Positions 1 to 6,496 of a DNA stretch of 7,393 nucleotides are shown here, piece after piece. Location of the stretch: positions 1-7,393 of the forward strand of contig REEF01000943.1 in assembly GCA_007695205.1 (NCBI GenBank), in the 5' to 3' direction. The notes under the pieces are model-generated. The model was given only the letters and a program-made list of their open reading frames with translations. It was not told where the DNA came from and did not search any database. Position 1 is the first letter of the stretch; the number at the start of each line of letters is the position of its first letter. This DNA is from Planctomycetaceae bacterium. GTDB taxonomy: Bacteria; Planctomycetota; Planctomycetia; Pirellulales; Pirellulaceae. The translations under genes and the position numbers were made by a program.

Positions 1-22
1 GCGGCTTTCCATGTGGTTGATC

Positions 23-96
23 GTTGGCCGAAAACGACTCCCGACCCCGTTGCGTCCCCGTTGGCCGAAAACGACTCCCGACCCCGTTGCGTCCCC
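23..96. repeat. Perfect two-copy tandem repeat, 37-bp unit
   Basis: Two identical 37-base units lie head to tail at 23-59 and 60-96, each starting GTTGGCCGAAAACGACTC and ending GTTGCGTCCCC. The unit length is not a multiple of three, so the copies are read in different frames, which argues against a coding repeat. There is no spacer between the copies, so this is not a CRISPR array. The second copy ends four bases before the possible ATG at 101. The sequence directly after it (GTTATGGCGAA) could be the start of a decayed third copy, but this is weak. It could be an intergenic repeat family of this genome or a simple local duplication; one window cannot tell which. Confidence 0.9.
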
Positions 97-100
97 CGTT

Positions 101-490
101 ATGGCGAATTTCTTTAAGAACCTGCTTCTGATCACCAGTTGTTTTCCTCTGGTGGTCGGCTGTTGCTGGCAAGTTGATTCCATTCGCATGGGGCCGTGCG
201 ACGTGTCCCCCGGGCATGGATTTCGAGTGGATGAGGTGGGTTTTCCACTTGGGCAAATGGATTCCCAGGAGGGCTCGCATGACCAGGGCTCCGAGCATTG
301 TTGTCTGAAGGGCGTCGCCCCCAGTTCCCACTGTCTCGCGGACAGAACATCTTGCGGTGTGCAAATAAGTCACAAGTTCGCGTCCTTGCCCTGTTCGCTG
401 ATGACACACACCGTTACCTGCGACACACCCCAATCATCGTGGGGGAATCCGCTCCGGTTGCACTTAGCCAAGCAGGTCTTGCTGATCTGA
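101..490 (+). CDS. Possible small Cys-rich lipoprotein, hypothetical
   Basis: This is a 129-codon frame from the ATG at 101 to TGA 488-490. The frame stays open upstream to 11, but 101 is preferred because it gives a proper secretion signal: a Lys at residue 6, a hydrophobic core, and a lipobox LVVGC with the lipidated Cys at residue 21. The mature part has many Cys and His residues, including a GSEHCCLKGVAPSSHC stretch. That stretch loosely recalls the C-x-x-H-G-V-P-E-x-x-C pattern I associate with small metal-related proteins near planctomycete cusB genes; this is from memory and uncertain. The stop lies 115 bases before the adaptor ATG, which fits a leader gene of the same operon. There is no Shine-Dalgarno sequence and the 5' leader is the tandem repeat. 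The last 60 codons look less gene-like, and another plus frame (298-531) reads about equally well there, so the 3' half may be frameshifted or decayed. It may not be a gene. Confidence 0.4.
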   Translation: MANFFKNLLLITSCFPLVVGCCWQVDSIRMGPCDVSPGHGFRVDEVGFPLGQMDSQEGSHDQGSEHCCLKGVAPSSHCLADRTSCGVQISHKFASLPCSLMTHTVTCDTPQSSWGNPLRLHLAKQVLLI

Positions 491-605
491 TCTTTCGGCG
501 TCTTCCGCTTGGCGTTTTGGCATGCGGTTAGCACCTGTCCGTTGATGGGTGCGTCTTCTACGGCGGTCGCACGTCCGCTCTCTCTTTGTCACGGGTCTTG
601 GAATC

Positions 606-1976
606 ATGCGGGTATCGAATCCCAAAAAGCGGTTGATGTTCGTCTTGTTGATCGTCGTTCTTTCTGCAGCGATCGCGGGCAGCGTTCTGTCGCGTTCGCA
701 GAACAAGTGGCTGGGCGAGTCGTGGATTCCCTGGACCAGGGGGGAGACGCATGAAGACCATGCTCCCCATTCCAACCACGACGACCACGAACACGACGAA
801 TGGGTGATCGAATTGAGCGAGCAGGCCCGAAAAAACATCGGGTTGAGCCTGGTGAGCGTCGCGCCCCGGGATTTCTCTCGCACGATCACCATACCCGGCG
901 TGGTTGCCGAGCGGCCCGGGCGGACACTGATCACGGTCTCGGCGCCGTTGCGAGGAATCGTCACTCAGTTGACGCCTCTGGCGGGCGAGGCGATATCGCC
1001 GGGCGGCCATCTGGCGGAACTCCGCATCATGCATCACGAACTGGCGGACCTTCAGCGGAGCCTCCTGTCGGCCATCGAGCGGCGGGAGGTGGTCCAACGA
1101 GAGGTCTCGCGTCTGGAAGAAGTGGCTGCCAGCGGGGTGGTCGCTGGCAAGACGGTGCTCGAGCGACAGTACGAATTACAAACATTGGACGCCTCGATCC
1201 GTACCGATCGACAAGCCTTGGTCTTGCACGGTTTGACGCCAGAGCAAGTGGACCAAATCGTCGCGCAACGGCAATTGCTGTCGACCGTCGAGATCCGTGC
1301 GCCGGAACTGGCACCGGGCGAGCACTACCTGGGCGATTACCACGTGGTGGAACTGCTGGTGCGGCCGGGGGAGCATGTCGAGGCAGGATCGCCCTTGCTG
1401 CTGCTGGCAGACCACTGCGAGCTATATGTTCAGGGCAGGGCATTCGAGCACGACGCAGTTGCGTTGCATCGGGCCGCCGAGAAGGAGGTGGCGGTCCGCG
1501 TGCTGATTCAGGAAGGGGGCGGAGAAAGATCCGAGGTCTCGCCGCTGAAGATCCTGTATGTGGAGAACCTGATCGACCAGGATTCTCGGGCACTGCGGTT
1601 CTATATTCCTTTGCCGAATAAGGTGGTGCGTGATCACCAGACGGAGGATGGACGCCGCTTCCATGCCTGGCGGTTCAAACCGGGGCAGCGAGTCGAGATC
1701 GAGATCCCTGTCGAGCAGTGGGAGAACCGCTTGGTGCTGCCCGTGGACGCTGTGGTTCAGGAAGGCGTGCACTGGTTTGTGTACCAGCAGGTAGACGACC
1801 ACTTCGAGCGGAAGGAGGTCCATGTCGAACATCGCGATCATCGCTGGGCGGTCGTCGCAGCCGACGGGACGCTGACTAGCGGAGACTTGCTGGCGGCCAA
1901 GGGGGCGTACCAGATTCATCTGGCCCTGAAGCAGCAATCAGGCGATGGCGTCGATCACGATCATCACCACCACTAG
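606..1976 (+). CDS. cusB: Heavy-metal efflux RND periplasmic adaptor, CusB/CzcB-like
   Basis: This 456-residue membrane fusion protein links an inner-membrane RND permease to an outer-membrane channel and probably handles metal ions in the periplasm. Residues 5-9 are basic and 10-27 form a signal/anchor helix. Residues 49-63 are a His/Asp-rich stretch (HEDHAPHSNHDDHEH). The first half of the lipoyl/barrel-sandwich domain follows at about 105-140, then a helical hairpin at about 142-225 (heptad-like, with ERREVVQREVSRLEEV). The second lipoyl half is at about 228-268, a beta-barrel at about 270-370 and a membrane-proximal domain at about 375-440. It ends in VDHDHHHH. The ATG at 606 is chosen because it starts the basic region and helix. 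The frame also opens at a GTG at 549, which would add 19 unlikely residues. No strong ribosome binding site is visible. It is followed 23 bases later by the permease gene. The metal is not decided by sequence; cusB is a family-level name and czcB would be equally fair. Confidence 0.92.
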   Translation: MRVSNPKKRLMFVLLIVVLSAAIAGSVLSRSQNKWLGESWIPWTRGETHEDHAPHSNHDDHEHDEWVIELSEQARKNIGLSLVSVAPRDFSRTITIPGVVAERPGRTLITVSAPLRGIVTQLTPLAGEAISPGGHLAELRIMHHELADLQRSLLSAIERREVVQREVSRLEEVAASGVVAGKTVLERQYELQTLDASIRTDRQALVLHGLTPEQVDQIVAQRQLLSTVEIRAPELAPGEHYLGDYHVVELLVRPGEHVEAGSPLLLLADHCELYVQGRAFEHDAVALHRAAEKEVAVRVLIQEGGGERSEVSPLKILYVENLIDQDSRALRFYIPLPNKVVRDHQTEDGRRFHAWRFKPGQRVEIEIPVEQWENRLVLPVDAVVQEGVHWFVYQQVDDHFERKEVHVEHRDHRWAVVAADGTLTSGDLLAAKGAYQIHLALKQQSGDGVDHDHHHH

Positions 1977-1986
1977 GGTCTGTCAG

Positions 1987-1993
1987 AAAGGGG
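1987..1993 (+). promoter_or_regulatory. Ribosome binding site of the permease gene
   Basis: AAAGGGG lies six bases upstream of the ATG at 2000, in the 23-base gap after the adaptor stop. It is the clearest Shine-Dalgarno-like sequence in the window and fixes the permease start. There is no promoter or terminator in the gap, so the two genes should share one transcript. Confidence 0.65.
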
Positions 1994-1999
1994 TCTACC

Positions 2000-4900
2000 A
2001 TGCTGGACGCCGTCCTGAATGGACTGCTCCGTTTCTCGCTGCACCAACGGGTGCTGGTCATTGCAGCCGCGATCGCCTTGATGCTGTACGGCGGTTGGCA
2101 GATGACTCAGTTGCCCATCGATGTATTCCCCAGCCTGGACCGACCGCGAGTCGTCGTGATGACCGAGTCGCCCGGGATGGCGCCCGAGGAGGTCGAGGCT
2201 CTGATTACGTTTCCTCTGGAGTCCGTACTGAACGGGGCGACGGGCGTCCAGGCCGTTCGCAGCGCATCGGACGTCGGCTTGTCGGTAATCTACGTGGAAT
2301 TCGATTGGGGAGCCGATGTGTTTGCCGCGCGGCAGATCGTCGCCGAGCGACTGGCGTTGGCAGCCGAACGTCTACCACCGGGCGTGACGCCTCAACTGGC
2401 GCCCATCTCGTCGATCATGGGTCAGATCATGATCGTGGGCATGTGGAGCGAAACGGGAGACACATCCCCCATGGAACTCCGCACGCTGGCCGATTGGGTC
2501 GTCCGCCAACGTCTGCTAACCATCCCCGGCGTCTCCCAAGTCTTCGCCATGGGTGGCCAGCGGATGCAGTTCCAGGTGCTGGTCGATCCGGCCGAGTTGG
2601 TCCGTTACGGTGTCACGTTGAGCGAGGTAACCGAAGCGTTGGCTGAGAGCAACGAGAACGCCACCGGCGGGTACCTGGACCAGCAAGGGCCGTACGAGCT
2701 GCTGGTCCGTTCCCTGGGCCGCCTGCAGACAATCGACCAGGCGGGCGAAGTGGTTGTGGCGTTCCGCGAGGGTCGCCCAGTGTTGGTGCGTGACGTGGCG
2801 CAAGTGGTTCCGGGAGCGCACGTCAAACGCGGTGACAGCGCGGCGTTCGTCCGGAACCAGACCGGATTCGCGGGTGGTGCGGCTGTCATCCTGACGGTGA
2901 CTAAGCAGCCCGAGGCGGACACGCGGCGCGTCACGGAGCAGATTGCACAAGCCCTGGCCGAACTGCTGCCCTCGCTGCCGCCCGACCTGCGTATCGAGCC
3001 GGCTCTGTATCAGCAGAAAGACTTCATCGATGTGGCGATCGGCAACGTGGTCCTTGCCTTGCGGGATGCGAGCTTGCTGGTCGTGGTGGTGTTGTTCGTC
3101 TTTCTACTGAGTTTCCGCACCACGTTCATCACCTTGACGGCCATTCCGCTATCCATCGTGGTCACGGCCGTGGTCTTCGCGATTTTCGGCCTGTCGATCA
3201 ACACGATGACGGTGGGCGGATTGGCCGTCGCGATCGGCGGGCTGGTCGATGATGCCACGGTCAGTGTCGAGAACGTCTTTCGACGTTTGAAGCTGAATCG
3301 GCAGAGCTCTTCCCCTCGGTCCTCGCTGCAGGTGGTCTTTCAGGCCAGTGAGGAAGTCCGTAATCCGCGTGTCTTCGGCACCTTGATTGTCATCTTGGTG
3401 TTCGCCCCGGTGTTTGCCTTGGGAGGCATGGAAGGACGGCTGTTCACCCCGCTGGGGACGGCCTTCCTTGTCTCCGTGGTCTCGTCGCTGCTGGTATCGC
3501 TGACCGTCACGCCCGTGTTGGCCTACTGGCTGCTCGCCGGTCAGAGTGTCTGGCGAGCTTTAGCGGCCGTCCTGGCTCCAATAGGAACATTCGCCTTGTC
3601 CCTGATGGCGCTTCCGGCCGCTTTGACCGCCGTCGGGATGCCGCTGGCTGCTCAGTGGTGGTCGGGATTATCGCTGCCCGTCCACATCGGGCTGGCTTTG
3701 TTGACCGCACCCGCGCTTTGGCTGGTCATGGTGCTGGCCGAACGTTTCTCCGAATCGGACCGCGACAGTCCTATCGTACGGGTCCTGCGTTGGGCTGCCG
3801 ACCGAGTGATCGTGTTCAGCTTGCGGTATCCTCGTGGGATCCTGGGGATAGCGCTGATCCTGGTGCTGATCAGCGGTATCGGCTTGGCCGGGCTGGAAAG
3901 CGACTTCCTGCCGCCTTTCGACGAAGGCGCCGTGCAGATCAATGTCATGCTGCCGCCGGGAACTTCGTTGAGCACTTCGCAAGACGTGGCCGGGATGGTC
4001 GAGCGCCGTCTCCAGGAAATCGACGACATCGTGGCGATGGTCCGCGTCACGGGCCGCGCGGAATTGGACGAGCACGCCGACCCGGTCAGTGTCTCGGAGA
4101 TCATCGCGACGCTCGACCCAAACAGCGACCGTAGCCGCACCGAAGTCCTGGACGAGATCCGTCATGCATTGAGCGAAGTGCCGGGGATCGTCAGCAGCGT
4201 CGAGCAACCGCTGACCCACCTGATCTCGCACATGCTGGCCGGAGTCCAAGCACAGGTAGCCATCAAGCTGTTCGGCGACGACCTGGAAATCCTGCGCCGC
4301 AATGCTCAGCGCATCCGGGCCGTGATCGCCGATGTGCCCGGGGTGACCGACTTGCAGATCGAGCCTCAAGTCGAGATCCCACAACTGCGGGTCGAAATCG
4401 ATGGTTACGCGCTACAGCAATACGGACTGCGCCGCGCGGCGGTGAACGATCTGATCCACACCGCCATGAACGGAGTGGTCGTCTCCGAGGTGCTGGTCGG
4501 ACAACGCTCGTTCGACCTGCTGGTCCGATTCGCAGATGCGGCTCGTGAGGATATCCAGGCACTGGAGCGACTGCCGTTGAGTCTGCCGGATGGCGGCACG
4601 ACCAATCTGGCATCCGTGGCCAGGATCTATCAGGCCACGGGGCCCAATACGATCCATCGCGAGCAGGTCCGGCGGCGGATCGTCGTCCAATGCAACACCA
4701 CCGGCCGCGGGCTGGTCGACGTGGTCCAGGAAATCCAATCGCGGTTGAACGAAATCGAACGGGATCTGCCGCCCGGCTATTTCCTCGAGTACGGCGGCCA
4801 GTTCGCCAGCCAGCAATCGGCGGCACAGCGGATCGGAGTCTACTCCGCCGGCGCGTTGGCAGGCATGTTCCTGGTGTTGTACGGCATGTTTCGTTCAGCG

Positions 4901-5365
4901 AATCTCGCTCTACAGGTCATGATCGCCCTGCCGGCGGCCCTGATCGGCGCGGTCCTGGCACTGTACGTTACCAACCAGACATTGACCGTCGCCGCGATGG
5001 TCGGTTTCATCTCGCTGTGCGGCATCGCCGTCCGCAACGGGCTGTTGTTGTTCGAACATTATCTGCATCTGGTCCGATTCGAGGGCCAGTCGTGGACCAA
5101 GGAGATGATCCGCCGCGCCGGCCGCGAACGGGTCGCCCCGGTCATGATGACCGCACTGACCTCCGGCATCGGCTTGCTGCCCTTGGCGTTGGCGGCCGGT
5201 CAACCCGGCAAAGAGATCCTGTACCCCCTGGCGACGGTGATCATCGGCGGGCTGGTCACCAGTACCGCCATGGAATTCCTGGTACGTCCCGCCCTGTTCT
5301 GGAAATTCGGCCTACCCGCCGCCCAACGCCTGGTCGCCGCCAGCAGCGATCTCAGCCACAATTGA
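2000..5365 (+). CDS. cusA: Heavy-metal efflux RND permease, CusA/CzcA-like (HME family)
   Basis: This is a 1121-residue proton-driven RND pump of the inner membrane, exporting metal ions together with the adaptor just upstream. TM1 is at about 16-34, followed by the family motif LPIDVFPSLDRPRVVVMTE (38-56) and porter-domain signatures such as FPLESVLNGATGVQAVRS (71-88). TM2-TM6 span about 345-512. TM4 carries the proton-relay motif GGLVDDATVSVEN, with D417, D418 and E424. The second half begins at about 605 and includes SDFLPPFDEGAVQINVMLPPG (634-654, shown in part) and TM8-TM12 at about 947-1100. The length exceeds the usual 1040-1065; the excess is a hydrophobic segment at about 512-595 that looks like two extra helices. 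By a hand alignment from memory, the position of E. coli CusA Met573 is Asn648 here, so a Cu(I)/Ag(I) three-Met site is not supported and the substrate is open. The last residues (DLSHN) may derive from the adjoining remnant gene. Confidence 0.95.
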   Translation: MLDAVLNGLLRFSLHQRVLVIAAAIALMLYGGWQMTQLPIDVFPSLDRPRVVVMTESPGMAPEEVEALITFPLESVLNGATGVQAVRSASDVGLSVIYVEFDWGADVFAARQIVAERLALAAERLPPGVTPQLAPISSIMGQIMIVGMWSETGDTSPMELRTLADWVVRQRLLTIPGVSQVFAMGGQRMQFQVLVDPAELVRYGVTLSEVTEALAESNENATGGYLDQQGPYELLVRSLGRLQTIDQAGEVVVAFREGRPVLVRDVAQVVPGAHVKRGDSAAFVRNQTGFAGGAAVILTVTKQPEADTRRVTEQIAQALAELLPSLPPDLRIEPALYQQKDFIDVAIGNVVLALRDASLLVVVVLFVFLLSFRTTFITLTAIPLSIVVTAVVFAIFGLSINTMTVGGLAVAIGGLVDDATVSVENVFRRLKLNRQSSSPRSSLQVVFQASEEVRNPRVFGTLIVILVFAPVFALGGMEGRLFTPLGTAFLVSVVSSLLVSLTVTPVLAYWLLAGQSVWRALAAVLAPIGTFALSLMALPAALTAVGMPLAAQWWSGLSLPVHIGLALLTAPALWLVMVLAERFSESDRDSPIVRVLRWAADRVIVFSLRYPRGILGIALILVLISGIGLAGLESDFLPPFDEGAVQINVMLPPGTSLSTSQDVAGMVERRLQEIDDIVAMVRVTGRAELDEHADPVSVSEIIATLDPNSDRSRTEVLDEIRHALSEVPGIVSSVEQPLTHLISHMLAGVQAQVAIKLFGDDLEILRRNAQRIRAVIADVPGVTDLQIEPQVEIPQLRVEIDGYALQQYGLRRAAVNDLIHTAMNGVVVSEVLVGQRSFDLLVRFADAAREDIQALERLPLSLPDGGTTNLASVARIYQATGPNTIHREQVRRRIVVQCNTTGRGLVDVVQEIQSRLNEIERDLPPGYFLEYGGQFASQQSAAQRIGVYSAGALAGMFLVLYGMFRSANLALQVMIALPAALIGAVLALYVTNQTLTVAAMVGFISLCGIAVRNGLLLFEHYLHLVRFEGQSWTKEMIRRAGRERVAPVMMTALTSGIGLLPLALAAGQPGKEILYPLATVIIGGLVTSTAMEFLVRPALFWKFGLPAAQRLVAASSDLSHN

Positions 5366-5375
5366 TGCGACCCTT

Positions 5376-5663
5376 GTGACCTGCGATTTTCCTCGATTCC
5401 GCAAACAACTCGAAACAGTTTACGGGACGCTAAACGGCTACGCGACCTTCGATACAGTTGAACGTCAACTTCAAATTAACTGTGTCGGAAATGAACGTGG
5501 CGGAATCGCCATCGATGGCATTGCTCAAGATCGTGTTGGCGACGGCAATGAATTGAGATTCCGGTTCGACATCGAACAGACCTACTTGCCAAGAGTGATT
5601 TCGGATCTTCACTCCATCGAATCCGAATTCCCGAACAAGATTCATCTGCCGTTTCCGCAGTGA
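5376..5663 (+). pseudogene. 5'-truncated remnant of a WapI-like/immunity-like small protein
   Basis: This 95-codon frame (GTG 5376, TGA 5661-5663) matches the C-terminal two-thirds of a small soluble family of about 130-150 residues that I associate with WapI-type immunity-like proteins. The match is recalled and the family name is uncertain. Recognisable positions are FRKQLETVYGTLNG near the start, the G-x-x-A-x-D-x-V-G-D-G-N stretch, FDIEQTYLPRVISDL and the closing FP. The likeness begins before the GTG: codons 5355-5375 read ATIDATL in frame, which is where the family has its strand before L-x-T-x-D. That part overlaps the permease stop at 5363-5365. The frame is open back to a TGA at 5238 but has no ATG, GTG or TTG before 5376 and no ribosome binding site. 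About 50 N-terminal residues are therefore missing. Codon use (CAA, ATT, GAA, AAT) is more AT-rich than in the permease. It could still be translated by coupling to the permease stop. Confidence 0.6.
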
Positions 5664-5755
5664 TCTTCCGATCGTAGAACAGACCCCAACTGCAGAAAGA
5701 CCGACGAACAAAGCCGTGAACGTGCGAACCAGAAATCCTTGGACGACAACCTGGT

Positions 5756-6163
5756 GTGAACCCCGCTCAACCTTCGCAACCTGTTCGTCACAGGAGTACT
5801 GATCTGCTGCTGGGCACGTTTCTGTTGTTGATGGCCATCGCGCCGATGCGATTGGTGCTGCCTCCGCCAGGACCGCTCCCCATGAGATCGTACGATCTGC
5901 GACAGCATATCTACCTGGCGGTCGCTGCTGTCGCCAATTTGGTGCTCGCCGTCCCATGCATCTGGGCTTCCTTCGCGCCGTACGGCGATCGCTGCCGCGC
6001 AGGTCGGCAGACGCCACACCCCGAGAAAACAAATCGGTCGGCAGCGGACAAAAGGGGATTTCCACGGTGGCCAAATCGAATCGATGGATGGCAGCCCGAG
6101 AAAGGCACAGTCGCGTGCTTCTCGTGGGGGCAACCAAATCGTCATTGTCCTAACAGGCGATGA
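5756..6163 (+). CDS. Hypothetical two-helix membrane protein, possibly a decayed fragment
   Basis: This is a 135-codon frame from GTG 5756 to TGA 6161-6163; an in-frame TGA at 5717 limits the start. Two hydrophobic segments are clear: about 17-35 (LLLGTFLLLMAIAPMRLVL) and about 51-72 (HIYLAVAAVANLVLAVPCIW). They are separated by a Pro-rich loop, LPPPGPLPM. The codons of this first half look coding. After about residue 77 the sequence turns polar, basic and low in hydrophobics, with no domain I recognise, and reads like out-of-frame or non-coding DNA. The N-terminal half may therefore be what is left of a longer membrane protein. There is no ribosome binding site; ATG codons at 5831 and 5846 are alternative starts but would fall inside helix 1. 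The minus strand is also open here, which lowers confidence. No function can be assigned. Confidence 0.35.
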   Translation: MNPAQPSQPVRHRSTDLLLGTFLLLMAIAPMRLVLPPPGPLPMRSYDLRQHIYLAVAAVANLVLAVPCIWASFAPYGDRCRAGRQTPHPEKTNRSAADKRGFPRWPNRIDGWQPEKGTVACFSWGQPNRHCPNRR

Positions 6164-6221
6164 AAACAGGCCATTTCTAATTTTTTTGACTCTCTTGCAT
6201 CTGATTTCAGTTGGCAATCGC

Positions 6222-6263
6222 ATCCACCTAAAAAAGTAAAGACGCTGATTTTCGAAGGTGGAT
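6222..6263. repeat. 8-bp inverted repeat, ATCCACCT...AGGTGGAT
   Basis: ATCCACCT at 6222-6229 is matched by its exact reverse complement AGGTGGAT at 6256-6263, with 26 bases between. It lies about 235 bases before the ATG at 6497 in the AT-rich gap. It could be a pair of protein-binding half-sites or chance; the arms are too far apart for a good terminator. Confidence 0.4.
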
Positions 6264-6283
6264 CGTATTCGTCAAGAAACAGG

Positions 6284-6298
6284 GTTCCGGTTCGGAAC
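6284..6298. repeat. Perfect short palindrome, GTTCCG-GTT-CGGAAC
   Basis: Six-base arms GTTCCG (6284-6289) and CGGAAC (6293-6298) flank a three-base centre. This could be an operator-like site or a tight RNA hairpin in the region upstream of the 6497 gene. No T run follows, so it is not a terminator. A 6-bp match could also be chance. Confidence 0.4.
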
Positions 6299-6496
6299 AT
6301 GCGAACGTCTGTGGGGTTGATTAAAGGACCGGCTCCGGCAGCTACCGTATGTATGACGCTTGCGGCCGGGAAACAGGGGAGGGGCGCAGCTCAAAAGAGC
6401 AGAATATGTCCATGGGGCGCGACAAGAAAATATGCACAAAGCACAGGCGTGCATGGATGCTGCGTGTTGTAACGGTCGGTCCCAGGGCAAAGCCGC

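Larger units (their letters stand above)
6164..6496. other. Gap of 333 bases with no convincing gene; leader of the next gene
   Basis: The first 130 bases are clearly more AT-rich than the rest of the window and contain a run of seven T (6181-6187) and an A run (6230-6235). A TTGACT at 6186-6191 resembles a -35 box, but no matching -10 box lies 16-18 bases downstream, so I do not call a promoter. Two inverted repeats are present (6222-6263 and 6284-6298). No hairpin directly precedes the T run, so a terminator is not supported. A short frame at 6084-6239 (51 codons) overlaps the left edge and is not convincing. The remainder, 6300-6496, shows no recognisable gene, RNA or repeat. It presumably carries the control region of the gene starting at 6497. 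Confidence 0.5.

Noticed and set aside
23..96. CRISPR-like repeat
   Set aside because: The two 37-base copies abut with no spacer and there is no third clear copy.
800..1621. Plus-strand open frame of 273 codons overlapping the adaptor gene
   Set aside because: Its Arg/Gly-rich translation is typical of an off-frame reading of GC-rich DNA, while the adaptor frame shows all domains of its family.
1950..1976. The C-terminal His run as an engineered His tag
   Set aside because: It has only four consecutive His after a natural Asp/His lead-in, uses mixed CAT/CAC codons and fits the His-rich ends common in metal efflux adaptors.
1945..2646. Plus-strand open frame across the adaptor/permease junction
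   Set aside because: It overlaps the clear permease N-terminus in another frame and has an Arg-rich shadow composition.
3668..4384. Long minus-strand open frame (238 codons) inside the permease gene
   Set aside because: It lies wholly opposite a strongly conserved RND permease; such antisense frames are common in GC-rich genes and its translation resembles no family.
6165..6187. Rho-independent terminator at the T run
   Set aside because: No stable GC-rich hairpin precedes the seven T bases on the plus strand.
5430..6223. Overlapping minus-strand open frames of 235 and 193 codons, one with a hydrophobic stretch near 5690-5740
   Set aside because: They run opposite the recognisable immunity-like remnant and the two-helix frame, and neither shows a family motif or a start context.
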